Shown: positions 16,317 through 24,840, counted from the first letter of the stretch. The stretch: 47,903 nucleotides of DNA from Solimonas sp040391865 (GCA_040391865.1 JBEBWZ010000009.1:1-47903); one strand, 5' to 3'. The notes: generated by a model not told the origin, from the sequence alone. Numbers and translations: made by a program.

Positions 16317-17417
16317 CTAGTTGCTGGAAGTCAGACGATCGATCTGGAAGACGGCCGAGATCGTGGGCAGCAGCTGATTGATGACCGCGTTGTATTTGGC
16401 GAAGGCGGTCGCTTTCACGTAAACCACATCACGCGGCGCCAACTCAAACTCGTTGGCCAACAACATGCCCTCCGGTTGCCCCATATCCAGTACAAAGATC
16501 GTGGGCACGGAATCCGCCACTTCTTGCCCGCGGCGAAACACCAATACGCCCGAGTCCCGCGCGCTGACCCGGTCCAGACCGCCAACGGTGGTCAGCGCTT
16601 CGGTGAGCGTCAGGCCATTCTGGAGCATGGTCACCGGGGCAGACGCCTTGACCTCACCCATCACGAAGACACGATCAGTGCCGGCATCAGGGACATGAAT
16701 CACATCGCCGGGCAGGATCACAGGATTGATCACCGGACGGGTACCAGACAGCAAGCCGGCGAGATCAAGCCGATAGGTCTGTCCGCCGCGCTGCAGGATC
16801 ACTAGCCGACGGCTGGCCTCCTGTGTCAAGCCTCCGCGTTCGCCGATCGCCTCCAGCACCCCTTTTGAAGTGTCATCCAGGGTCACGATGCCGGGCTGCT
16901 TCACCTCGCCGGTAACCTGGATCCGCTGCGCGCGGAATGCAGCTACGCGCACATCCACCTGAGGAGACTGGATCACTTTGGAAAGCCGCTCGGTAAGAAA
17001 ACTGCGCACCTCGTTGGCGGTTTTTCCAGCCACCAGTACAGCCCCCGCATGCGGGTAAAACATATAGCCATCCGGAGTGACCAGGCGGCCCGCGGAGACG
17101 GCATCACGGAACTCACCGGTGGGATTGGTGAGCTCGGGATGATCCCAGACAATGACCGTGAGCACGTCGCCGGGGCCAATCCGATAATCCTGGCTGGCCT
17201 CCAATGACGAGACCGCGGTCAGCGCCGAGAGCTCCTCAGCAGCAGGACGACTACGAGCCTGCTCGGCCACCACCTCCGCGGTGAGCGCCACCACGCGATA
17301 GCCCTCGCGCTCTGCGGGCCGGCCCTCATTGACATGCAAACCCGGGGTGATCGTGCAGCCGGAAAAGGTGAATACCGCCATTACTAGGGCGGCCAAAGAC
17401 TGGGCGGAGCGATACAT
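16317..17417 (-). CDS. wza: Wza-like outer-membrane polysaccharide export lipoprotein
   Basis: Wza-type proteins form the octameric outer-membrane channel that exports capsule or exopolysaccharide. The 366-residue protein has a lipoprotein signal with lipobox FSGC (Cys 21). The polysaccharide export (PES) domain follows (YRIGPGDVLTVIVWDHPEL), then SLBB domains (QVTGEVKQPGIV and VFVMGEVKASAPVTML). An AGGGGG ribosome site precedes the ATG. The 137 nt upstream contains no clear promoter hexamers. It is followed by wzc and preceded by the H-NS-like gene. It lies at the promoter-distal end of the glycan cluster or starts its own transcript; the sequence does not decide. Confidence 0.93.
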   Translation of the reverse strand: MYRSAQSLAALVMAVFTFSGCTITPGLHVNEGRPAEREGYRVVALTAEVVAEQARSRPAAEELSALTAVSSLEASQDYRIGPGDVLTVIVWDHPELTNPTGEFRDAVSAGRLVTPDGYMFYPHAGAVLVAGKTANEVRSFLTERLSKVIQSPQVDVRVAAFRAQRIQVTGEVKQPGIVTLDDTSKGVLEAIGERGGLTQEASRRLVILQRGGQTYRLDLAGLLSGTRPVINPVILPGDVIHVPDAGTDRVFVMGEVKASAPVTMLQNGLTLTEALTTVGGLDRVSARDSGVLVFRRGQEVADSVPTIFVLDMGQPEGMLLANEFELAPRDVVYVKATAFAKYNAVINQLLPTISAVFQIDRLTSSN

Positions 17418-17554
17418 GAAACCCCCTGAAACTGGTGAAACCTGGAACCCACTGAATCTACGGCACAGAAATTACCGCAAACACCGCCTGCCCGATAGCC
17501 AAGCCATCGCGGAGCGCACACTAAGTGAGCAAGCTGAAGGACAGATGAACGGCC

Positions 17555-17872
17555 TTAGTTCGCTGAAAACTCATCCCGCTTGCGGCCAGCCGCTTCATAG
17601 GCTTCCAACCATTTGGGGGTACGCCCGCGGCCAGACCACGTCTGCCCGGAGGCCGGATCACGGAATTTTGCGGCCACAGGACTACGCCCCACACCCTTTA
17701 CTGGCTTAGCGCGGGAGTTGCCGCTGCCGGAAATATCCGCCGCGCTCAACCCGTACTCAGCCATCTTGGCCTTGATATCGGTAATGACGGCCGCGATCTC
17801 CTGCTGGCGAAGCTGCTCTGCCTGACGCTGCAATTCGGCGATCTCTTTCTGCAACTGCTGATAAGTCTTCAT
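17555..17872 (-). CDS. H-NS family DNA-binding protein
   Basis: H-NS proteins bind AT-rich DNA and silence horizontally acquired genes. The 105-residue product has an N-terminal oligomerisation coiled coil (about 1-40, Gln/Glu-rich), a linker with basic residues, and the C-terminal H-NS domain. That domain includes AKFRDPASGQTWSGRGRTPKWL-like residues around the RGR minor-groove hook at about 80-92. The shape is of the Xanthomonas/Burkholderia H-NS type. An AGGGGGT Shine-Dalgarno lies 4 nt before the ATG. It sits between the AT-rich sugar genes and wza/wzc, so a role in silencing or tuning this locus is plausible but inferred. Confidence 0.9.
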   Translation of the reverse strand: MKTYQQLQKEIAELQRQAEQLRQQEIAAVITDIKAKMAEYGLSAADISGSGNSRAKPVKGVGRSPVAAKFRDPASGQTWSGRGRTPKWLEAYEAAGRKRDEFSAN

Positions 17873-17957
17873 AACGACCCCCTAATTTTGATGTATGTAT
17901 GCCAGCTGACGCTTCTGAAACCATCCTCGCTGCACCAGATGAACAGACCGATCCAAA

Positions 17958-19133
17958 CTATTTTCCAGCTTGATAGAGAACCGCATCAAGGGCCTCGCCG
18001 CTGCGCCGTATCTCTGCCTGGGTCAGCGTTGGATGCACCAGCAGCATCAGGCTGGTCTCACCAAGCTGCCGCGCCACCGGCAAGCGCTCCGCAGGCCGCC
18101 AGGGAGTGCCGTCAAAGGCCTTTTCCAGATATACCTCGGAACAGGAGCCCTGATAACACGGCACGCCGGACGCAACGATTTCTTCAATAATTCGGTCACG
18201 CGTCCAACCGGAAGCCAGCATTTCTGGCCTCACGAATGCATAAAACTTGTACTGTGCATGCTCCATATCGCTGGGCGTGGCCGGAACGCGTACAACCGCG
18301 TGTGCGTCACAGATCTTCTTGAGGTGCGCGGCGGCGGCAGTGCGCTTGGCGGTCCACTCAGCCATACGCCGCAACTGAATCCGACCGATCGCCGCCTGCA
18401 TTTCCAACATGCGCCAGTTGGTACCAAAGCTGTCATGCACCCAACGGAAGCCCGGCGGATGCTGGCGTTCGTAGACTGCCTCCCAGCTCTTGCCGTGATC
18501 CTTGTAGCTCCACATCTTTGACCAGAGCTCGCGGTCGTTGGTGGTGACCATGCCCCCTTCACCACCCGTCGTCATGATCTTGTCCTGGCAGAAGCTCCAG
18601 GCGCCGACGTGGCCGATGGAACCTACCGCTTTCCCCTTGTACCGGGCGCCGTGCGCCTGGGCGCAATCTTCAATGACATACAGGCCGCGCTCCCGCGCCA
18701 ACTCCATGATCGGCTCCATATCGCAGGGCATACCAGCGAGATGCACACAGATCACGGCCTTGGTTCGCGGTGTCAGAACAGCGGCAATCGTCTCCGCAGT
18801 AATGTTCTGAGAGTCCGCATCGACATCCGCAAACACCGGATCAGCCCCTGCAGTCACCACACAGGACGCTGAAGCGAGAAAGGTACGCGAAGTGACCACT
18901 ACTTCATCGCCAGTTCCAACACCCAAGGCTTTCAGCGCCACGTCAAGGGCCAAAGTGCCATTTGCTAGCGCTACCGCATAGTTGGAGCCTGTCCAAGCTG
19001 CGAATTCACGCTCAAATTCACGACACTCAGTGCCCGTCCAATAATTGACCTTGCTAGAAAGCATCACTTGCGAAACAGCATCGGCCTCCTCCTGCGTGAA
19101 ACTGGGCCATGGAGTAAAAGGAGTGTTCAACAT
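17958..19133 (-). CDS. DegT/DnrJ/EryC1/StrS-family sugar aminotransferase
   Basis: These PLP enzymes transaminate keto-sugar nucleotides, using glutamate. The protein has 391 residues with the PLP-lysine at 185 (SFCQDKIMTTGGEGG), ALANGTLALDVALKALGVGTGD near 55-76 and VIEDCAQAHGA near 153-163. In this cluster the likely substrate is the UDP-4-keto-6-deoxy-HexNAc made by the WbpM/PglF-type dehydratase, giving a 4-amino sugar. A C3 keto-sugar or a dTDP-linked substrate cannot be excluded. It is the last gene of the AT-rich block, 51 nt after a KASIII gene. The start ATG lacks a good Shine-Dalgarno. Confidence 0.9.
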   Translation of the reverse strand: MLNTPFTPWPSFTQEEADAVSQVMLSSKVNYWTGTECREFEREFAAWTGSNYAVALANGTLALDVALKALGVGTGDEVVVTSRTFLASASCVVTAGADPVFADVDADSQNITAETIAAVLTPRTKAVICVHLAGMPCDMEPIMELARERGLYVIEDCAQAHGARYKGKAVGSIGHVGAWSFCQDKIMTTGGEGGMVTTNDRELWSKMWSYKDHGKSWEAVYERQHPPGFRWVHDSFGTNWRMLEMQAAIGRIQLRRMAEWTAKRTAAAAHLKKICDAHAVVRVPATPSDMEHAQYKFYAFVRPEMLASGWTRDRIIEEIVASGVPCYQGSCSEVYLEKAFDGTPWRPAERLPVARQLGETSLMLLVHPTLTQAEIRRSGEALDAVLYQAGK

Positions 19134-19184
19134 TTAGTTATCGCCACACCCATAAAAAAAAGATCGCTTAGTCGTCGTGCAAAC

Positions 19185-20207
19185 CTACCACCGCAATAAA
19201 CAGCCCGCCCATGAATAGCCTACACCGAACCCCACGGTCATAATACGTTGCCCTCGCCTTAACTTGCCCTCACGCTCAGCCTCGCAAAGCGCAATAGGAA
19301 TTGTCGAAGAAACCGTGTTGCCAAATTTCTCGAACGACATCAAAAACTTTTCGGGGGGAATCCGAATACGACGGCGCAGCGAGTCAAGCATGAATCGATT
19401 CGCTTGATGAAACGCAAAAACATCTACATCAGCAAGAGTGAGCCCGGCCCGCACTAGCACGGAATCAACAAGTGCCGGAACAGAATTCATTGTGAATTCA
19501 AATATCGCGGGGCCATTCATGTATAGATTGGTGTCCGAGCGACGATTGCCGCTCTCGTCCACTCGCTCCAAATCGGAGCTCTCTGACAGCGGTAAGCGCA
19601 TACCTCCAGCTGGGACAATTAGATTCTGGGCTCCGCCACCATCGGTTCCATAGACAAAATGGTCAATTCCAGATTCCACTGCATATTCGGCGCTAACCAA
19701 GATCGCAGCTGCGCCGTCACCAAACAACGTGCGCACACTCTTGTCACCTGGGTTTATAAACTTGCTGTAGGTTTCCGCAGTGACAAGCAACACATTCGAT
19801 GCCTGCCCAGACTCAATTAGCCCTTTTGCAATACCTAGTCCGTAAACAAACCCCGAGCAACCCTGGTTGAAATCAAAAGCACCACAAGCTTTCGGCAAGC
19901 CAAGGCGATTCTGAATAATACAAGCAGTGGCGGGCAAAAAATAATCAGGGCTCTGTGTGCAAAGAATAATAAAATCGATACTGTCTGGTTTGGCTTTTCC
20001 CGTCTCAAATAGTTTTAGACAAGCCTTTACAGCAAGGTCGGATGCACACTCGCCAGGAGCGGCAATCGCACGCTGAGAAATACCGGTTTTGGAGAATATT
20101 TTCTCAACACTCCACTCAGGAAAATCTGAAGCAAGCATTTCGTTGGAAAGAATCGATTCCGGAACCACGTATTCAATCCCGGAAACCCGCGCAATTCTCG
20201 TGTTCAT
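19185..20207 (-). CDS. 3-oxoacyl-ACP synthase III (FabH-like), paralog 1
   Basis: KASIII enzymes condense an acyl-CoA with malonyl-ACP. The 340-residue protein keeps the full triad: Cys 117 (NQGCSGFVYG), His 267 (FHQANRF) and Asn 297 (FGNTVSS). Such FabH homologues are known in flagellin- and LPS-glycosylation islands, for example the viosamine islands of Pseudomonas. There they help build hydroxyacyl groups for amino sugars, as opposed to membrane lipid. Here the neighbours are a sugar N-acyltransferase (4 nt upstream) and an aminotransferase. It differs clearly from the second paralog encoded 1.4 kb upstream, so it is not a recent duplicate. Substrate is inferred; an acyltransferase role is also possible. 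Confidence 0.88.
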   Translation of the reverse strand: MNTRIARVSGIEYVVPESILSNEMLASDFPEWSVEKIFSKTGISQRAIAAPGECASDLAVKACLKLFETGKAKPDSIDFIILCTQSPDYFLPATACIIQNRLGLPKACGAFDFNQGCSGFVYGLGIAKGLIESGQASNVLLVTAETYSKFINPGDKSVRTLFGDGAAAILVSAEYAVESGIDHFVYGTDGGGAQNLIVPAGGMRLPLSESSDLERVDESGNRRSDTNLYMNGPAIFEFTMNSVPALVDSVLVRAGLTLADVDVFAFHQANRFMLDSLRRRIRIPPEKFLMSFEKFGNTVSSTIPIALCEAEREGKLRRGQRIMTVGFGVGYSWAGCLLRW

Positions 20208-20211
20208 TGAG

Positions 20212-20850
20212 CTAAAACCCCGCTATCTGCTTTGCAGGAACGCCGAAAACCGTTGCCCCAGGCTTTACATTTCGCACAACTACACTTCCTGCGCCAATGA
20301 TCGAAAAATCTCCAATACTTACCCCTGGGAGCGCCGCTGCATGAGAGCCAAAAAAAACGCCGCGGCCGACATGAACACCACCAGTAACATCACAATGGCC
20401 ACTCAAAGTGGTGCCAACACCCAAGCATGCATCATGCCCAACCGTGGCGGCCGCGTTGACGGTTACAAAATCACCTACAGTTATGTCACAGGTCAGAACT
20501 GCCATCGGGGCAACAACTACACCCGCTCCAAGTCGAACCCGATCCCCAATAACTGCCGATGGATGAACAAACGTCAGAAAATGCCCGCCTCTTTGGCGTA
20601 ACGCTTCACAAATCTTGATCTTGTCTTTTGGATTTCCAAGTGCACAAACTAGGCGCTCATTATCAGAAGGGGTGTGGTTGTTAATTCTTCCAATTACGGG
20701 AGGAAGACCGTCAAACCCTGCCGTAGCATCTTCTCGGTCGTCTAAGAACCCTATAGTGCGAAAAGACCGACCCACACACCAATGCTGTAGCCATGAGAAA
20801 ACTTCACGCCCAAAGCCTCCGGCACCAACAATTATAATTTTTTCTTCCAT
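20212..20850 (-). CDS. PglD/NeuD-family sugar O/N-acyltransferase
   Basis: These left-handed beta-helix enzymes acylate amino sugars (PglD, PerB, VioB) or sialic acid (NeuD). The protein has 212 residues. The N-terminal Rossmann-like part starts IIIVGAGGFGREV, and hexapeptide repeats run from about residue 97 to the end. The catalytic histidine equivalent is in VGHDACLG (His 139), and the end reads KPGATVFGVPAK. Relatives normally use acetyl-CoA. The ACP, KASIII and ketoreductase genes beside it suggest that this one takes a longer acyl group, possibly from ACP. The start abuts the stop of the reductase gene with no gap. Confidence 0.88.
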   Translation of the reverse strand: MEEKIIIVGAGGFGREVFSWLQHWCVGRSFRTIGFLDDREDATAGFDGLPPVIGRINNHTPSDNERLVCALGNPKDKIKICEALRQRGGHFLTFVHPSAVIGDRVRLGAGVVVAPMAVLTCDITVGDFVTVNAAATVGHDACLGVGTTLSGHCDVTGGVHVGRGVFFGSHAAALPGVSIGDFSIIGAGSVVVRNVKPGATVFGVPAKQIAGF

Positions 20851-21612
20851 TCAGGCCGCCAGATATCCACCATCAACGACCAAAACAGAGCCCGTTACCC
20901 ACCTGGCAGCAGGTGACAGCAAGTAGTTAACTGCGCATGCAACATCCTCAGGCTCCCCAAATCCCAGTGGATGCGCATTTCTAACTTTAGCCATGTTTTC
21001 ATCACCAATGGTTTGCGCCAGTTTATCTGACATATCAGTTCGAACTACCCCTGGCGCAACTGCATTAACACGAATTCCCTCCGGAGCGAGCTCCAGCGAC
21101 AAGGTTCGAGTGAGAGAGTTGATGGCTCCCTTGCTAGCGGAGTAAGCAGAAAGCCCCGGCTGCCCAACCAAACTCACAACCGAAGAGAGAAAAACAATGC
21201 TTCCTTCATTGTCGACAACTTGCTTCTGGCGAAATCCTTTTGCTAGCAAAAATGATACTGTTGTATTCAAATGCATGACTGCATTCCACTTATCTTCACT
21301 TAAAGCGCGAAGTGGAAGAGTCAATTGGACTCCTGCAGCATGAACCAGTCCATTAAATCGGCCCCGCCGTTTTGACACATCACGCATCCAAGACGAAATG
21401 TCCAACTCGGTGGCAAGATCAATCGCTTCAATCCCATGCTCCGCCCCATCCAGGCTTTCCGCCACACGCTCAAGAGCCTCTGTACCGCGAGCTACTAACA
21501 CGACGCGCGCACCAGCACGACTTAACTGAACAGCAGTTGCGCGACCAATCCCACTGGACGCACCTGTCACCATAATCTGTCGTCCACACAGATCAAAAGG
21601 ACTCACATTCAT
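20851..21612 (-). CDS. SDR-family 3-oxoacyl-ACP reductase (FabG-like)
   Basis: FabG-type enzymes reduce 3-oxoacyl-ACP to 3-hydroxyacyl-ACP with NADPH. The 253-residue protein has the classical SDR fold: TGASSGIG at 16-23, HAAGV at 91-95, catalytic Ser around 143, Tyr 157 and Lys 161 (YSASK), and the C-terminal VTGSVLVVDGG. It overlaps the upstream KASIII gene by 4 nt (ATGA) and abuts the acyltransferase gene, so it is tightly coupled to both. In this context it would reduce acetoacetyl-ACP to 3-hydroxybutyryl-ACP. A role as a sugar reductase is an alternative. Confidence 0.87.
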   Translation of the reverse strand: MNVSPFDLCGRQIMVTGASSGIGRATAVQLSRAGARVVLVARGTEALERVAESLDGAEHGIEAIDLATELDISSWMRDVSKRRGRFNGLVHAAGVQLTLPLRALSEDKWNAVMHLNTTVSFLLAKGFRQKQVVDNEGSIVFLSSVVSLVGQPGLSAYSASKGAINSLTRTLSLELAPEGIRVNAVAPGVVRTDMSDKLAQTIGDENMAKVRNAHPLGFGEPEDVACAVNYLLSPAARWVTGSVLVVDGGYLAA

Positions 21613-22700
21613 ATCGCCGGCCCCTGTACATATGTAATCTCAGGAATAGTCAGCTTATCTAAAGAAGCTATACACCCCGCCCATGAATAGCCCACGCCAA
21701 AGCCTGCGAGTAGTAAACGGGAGGAAGATGTGCGTAGGCGGCCAGCCATCTCTGTACACAAAGCTAATGGGATCGAAGCGCTACTGGTATTTCCGTAATG
21801 CTCAAGTCCAACGACCAATTTTTCCTCAGGAATGGACATACGTTTAGCCAGATGCTTCATCATAAAGCGATTGGCTTGATGGAAGACAAAGCCGTCGACA
21901 TCATCCATAGATGCCTTTGCTGCCTTCATCACTGCACTGACCATTGCAGGCACCCGAGCGAGCGTGAATGAAAAAATCTCAGCACCGTTCATATATAAAT
22001 CAGACTCAGACCTCTTGTTGCCTGACTCCCGCTCAATCTTTAGAAAGGACGCATTATCTGCGCGATGTCTAAAGCCACCATGAGGAACGATAAGGTTTTT
22101 CTCCCCACTTCCATCCGTTCCCAAGACAAAGAGCAAGGGTTCAGCCTGTTCATCCGCCTCTAACAATGTTGCAGTACCTGCGTCACCGAACAGCAACGCT
22201 ACAGAACGGTCTTCTGACGACACGACTCGATTGATCGTATCGCCAACCAACAACAACACTCGTCTAGCCCCCCCTCCGGAGATCAAGCTTGCCGCTAACC
22301 ACAATCCATACACGTATCCGGAACAACCGAGGTTCACATCAAAGGCTGCAGCGGAAACAGGCACGCCAAGACGATGCTGCAAAATGCAGGCAGTTGCGGG
22401 CAACACATAATCCGGTGTCTGCGTGACGAAAATGATAGTGTCGATAGTGTCCGCCTGCACAGAACACCCATCCAAGAGCTGCTCTGCTGCTGCCGCACAC
22501 AGGTCAGAAGTGCATATCGTACCGGCAACGTGTCGGGACCTAACCCCGGTACTGCTGGAAATCTTACCGACAGCCTCTGCACCAAACCGATCCTCGTAAG
22601 CCGCCACGGGCTCAACCGCGACTGGTAAGGCGCTCGCAATCCCCACTATGCGAGTACCGTTGACAACACGCGCCGCTCTATCATCAGGTTGCATAGCCAT
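21609..22700 (-). CDS. 3-oxoacyl-ACP synthase III (FabH-like), paralog 2
   Basis: This 363-residue protein is a second KASIII with an intact triad: Cys 126 (NLGCSGYVYG), His 274 (FHQANRF) and Asn 304 (YGNTSSA). It shares the TPDYVLPATACILQ and SDLYMNGAEIF type segments with paralog 1, showing that both belong to one subfamily. It lies between the ACP (19 nt upstream) and the ketoreductase (4 nt overlap). The likely job is the first condensation on the dedicated ACP. Why two KASIII proteins are needed is not evident: a heteromer, sequential elongation and acyl transfer are all possible. An internal ATG at 22694 could be the true start. Confidence 0.88.
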   Translation of the reverse strand: MAMQPDDRAARVVNGTRIVGIASALPVAVEPVAAYEDRFGAEAVGKISSSTGVRSRHVAGTICTSDLCAAAAEQLLDGCSVQADTIDTIIFVTQTPDYVLPATACILQHRLGVPVSAAAFDVNLGCSGYVYGLWLAASLISGGGARRVLLLVGDTINRVVSSEDRSVALLFGDAGTATLLEADEQAEPLLFVLGTDGSGEKNLIVPHGGFRHRADNASFLKIERESGNKRSESDLYMNGAEIFSFTLARVPAMVSAVMKAAKASMDDVDGFVFHQANRFMMKHLAKRMSIPEEKLVVGLEHYGNTSSASIPLALCTEMAGRLRTSSSRLLLAGFGVGYSWAGCIASLDKLTIPEITYVQGPAI

Positions 22701-22719
22701 AAAATTTATAACCTAAGCT

Positions 22720-22953
22720 TCAACCAGAGATTCTGTCGCCAAGCAGCCCAATCAGATCCTCAATTGTTTTGCTTGCGCTAATTTTGTCAGCCTGTAACAC
22801 CAGCCCCAGCTTCTCATCCGCAAATGCCATAAAGGACACCACACCCAGCGAATCCCACACACCTGTCTCCTCCAAAGATTCGCCCCCTTTCAGGGTATTT
22901 GGCTCCAGTTCTAGTATATTTTCCAATTCGCGAAGAAAGTCATTCTTTTCCAT
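22720..22953 (-). CDS. Dedicated acyl carrier protein
   Basis: This small acidic four-helix protein has 77 residues. The phosphopantetheine attachment serine is at residue 35 in GVWDSLGVV, the site being DSLG. The sequence differs from a housekeeping AcpP (no DSLDTVELVM), so it is probably a specialised carrier. An AGGAG site lies 7 nt before the ATG. It heads the run ACP, KASIII, ketoreductase, acyltransferase, KASIII, and follows the initiating sugar transferase by 40 nt. It is inferred to hold the growing acyl group for the amino-sugar modification. Confidence 0.9.
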   Translation of the reverse strand: MEKNDFLRELENILELEPNTLKGGESLEETGVWDSLGVVSFMAFADEKLGLVLQADKISASKTIEDLIGLLGDRISG

Positions 22954-22993
22954 TTAATCACTCCTAAATGTATTAACCACTAGCAGATTTGAC

Positions 22994-23593
22994 TCAGTCG
23001 GAATTTTTTCCGGTGAACGCGGTCATCGTAGCCTCGCCCTTTGCGCTAATCCCATCACGCTGAACAACCTTCCACACGGTCAGCCAGAGAATCTTAAAAT
23101 CTAACCATAATGATCGATTGTCCACATACCAAACATCCAGTTTAAATTTCTCTGCCCAACTCAGAGAGTTCCGTCCGTTAACTTGAGCCCAACCAGTTAT
23201 CCCAGGGCGAACATCGTGCCGTCTCGCTTGCTCCGCAGAGTACAGTGGCAAGTATTCCATCAACAACGGCCTCGGCCCTACCAGGCTCATATCACCTTTC
23301 AGTACATTCCACAGCCCCGGCAATTCATCAAGACTAGTAGAGCGTAAAAAATTTCCGAGCGGTGTCATACGCTGCGCATCCGGGAGCGTTCTACCTTTTG
23401 AATCGAATGCCTCCCTCATAGTCCGAAATTTGATCATCCTGAAAGGTTTACTATCTAACCCTGGACGGATTTGGCGAAAAATAATGGGGCTACCAAGATC
23501 ACGCCGAATCTTAAATGCAAGTACTGCCATGACGGGACTAAGCAAAACCAGCGCGGCTACAGATGCAGTTATATCTAAAAGTCGATGGCTCAC
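22994..23593 (-). CDS. PglC-like initiating phosphoglycosyl transferase
   Basis: These monotopic enzymes transfer a sugar-1-phosphate from UDP-sugar to undecaprenyl phosphate, starting the repeat unit. From the GTG at 23593 the protein has 199 residues, the size of Campylobacter PglC, without the N-terminal membrane domains of WbaP. The re-entrant helix has LLSP (about 17-20). The catalytic Asp-Glu pair is at 89-90 (STSLDELP), with KFRTM, GDMSLVGPRPL and RPGITGWAQVNGRN. The frame is open to a TTG at 23614. I chose the GTG because an AGGGAG site precedes it and it overlaps the upstream gene as GTGA. UDP-bacillosamine-like or UDP-QuiNAc4NAcyl is a plausible substrate. Confidence 0.92.
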   Translation of the reverse strand: MSHRLLDITASVAALVLLSPVMAVLAFKIRRDLGSPIIFRQIRPGLDSKPFRMIKFRTMREAFDSKGRTLPDAQRMTPLGNFLRSTSLDELPGLWNVLKGDMSLVGPRPLLMEYLPLYSAEQARRHDVRPGITGWAQVNGRNSLSWAEKFKLDVWYVDNRSLWLDFKILWLTVWKVVQRDGISAKGEATMTAFTGKNSD

Positions 23594-24807
23594 CGTGCTG
23601 CTCCCTCTAGCCAATCTACAAATTGCCGCCCCAATAAGTCCCTACTGAAATTCCTTTCAGCAAACTGGCGGGACCTCTGCCCCATCATCTTCAACACATT
23701 TTTATCATTAGCCGCCTTTTGTAACGCATCGGCAAAAGCAGCGGCATCTTGGGGGGGCACGGCGAATCCCAAGGACTCACCATCTATAGTATCGGCGACC
23801 CATCCTGGATAATTCACCAGCACGGGAAGTCCAGCCGAAATATAGTCAAAGAACTTATTCGGTGACGTTCCATAATAAAAAGCCGGGACATTTGCAAGAA
23901 TCTGAAGCCCTAGGTCCGCTCCACTAAGTAATTGGGCAAGGAAAGCTTTCGGGAGCGGATCATGGAACGAGACGTTACTTAGTCCCTCCAATTGCACTCT
24001 TCTTATAAGGTCGCCCTTCAAACGACCATCGCCAACCAATAGTATCTTAATGTCATTACGCCCTCTCTTCATCAGCTCAGCGGCCGCATCAAGTACCGCA
24101 TCAAGGCCATTTGCTATACCGTGAGTTCCGGTAAAGACCGCCAATAACTCATCTTGAGAAACAGTAAAGGGGCGAAATGGTGGGATTGTGGGCGCAAAAA
24201 CATTCAGATCACACCCATTCGGGATCATCGTCACTTGAGCTTCCGAGATACCACGACGCCTGATTCCTTCAGCAATTCCTGAGGATAGCCCAACAAGCCG
24301 ATATGCTGATTTATACGAGATCCATTCCAGAACTGACATGGCTGTAAGGATCAAGGGATTTCGAATAACTCCCATCGCCTTAGGCAGCTCAGGCCAAAGA
24401 TCGCGGACCTCGAAAACAAAGGGCTTTCCTCTCAGCCAACGAGCGAATATTCCCGGAATCCCCGCAGTGAGGGGCGTCGAAGTAGCAAATAGCAAATCGT
24501 ACTTCTCCGTGAGCGCGACCCTAACGCTACGCACAGCAAACGAAAGGAAGCTAGCCGTCCTCTTAACGAATCCATCTCCATTGGAGTAAGCAATGTCGAA
24601 CTCCACAACTTCGATTCCGTCTACAAATCCGCGACGCATCCCCTTCTCAAAAGGAGTAGAAATACCTGTTTGACCTTGGCCACTACTCCCGCAAACCATC
24701 AGCACAGAGTGGCCGCGCTGAAGCAACCGACGGGCCATCTCATAAGACCTCGTACCAGCCGCACCCTTAGGCGTAGAAAAATGCTGATGAAAATAAATAA
24801 CTTTCAT
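23590..24807 (-). CDS. Glycosyltransferase family 4 (WbuB-like)
   Basis: The 405-residue protein is a GT-B fold retaining glycosyltransferase. The N-terminal domain begins KVIYFHQHFSTPKGA and includes FEVRDLWPELP, a WbuB/WcaI-type signature. The C-terminal domain has VFTGTHGIANGLDAVLDAA and NKFFDYISAGLPVL, where the donor nucleotide is bound. WbuB of E. coli transfers FucNAc to a GlcNAc-PP-undecaprenol acceptor; the donor and acceptor here are unknown. It lies directly upstream of the initiating transferase with a 4 nt overlap, so it may add the second sugar of the repeat unit in the cytoplasm. Confidence 0.9.
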   Translation of the reverse strand: MKVIYFHQHFSTPKGAAGTRSYEMARRLLQRGHSVLMVCGSSGQGQTGISTPFEKGMRRGFVDGIEVVEFDIAYSNGDGFVKRTASFLSFAVRSVRVALTEKYDLLFATSTPLTAGIPGIFARWLRGKPFVFEVRDLWPELPKAMGVIRNPLILTAMSVLEWISYKSAYRLVGLSSGIAEGIRRRGISEAQVTMIPNGCDLNVFAPTIPPFRPFTVSQDELLAVFTGTHGIANGLDAVLDAAAELMKRGRNDIKILLVGDGRLKGDLIRRVQLEGLSNVSFHDPLPKAFLAQLLSGADLGLQILANVPAFYYGTSPNKFFDYISAGLPVLVNYPGWVADTIDGESLGFAVPPQDAAAFADALQKAANDKNVLKMMGQRSRQFAERNFSRDLLGRQFVDWLEGAAR

Positions 24808-24840
24808 GCCGATACTATCACTCGCTCCGCCACAGTAGAT

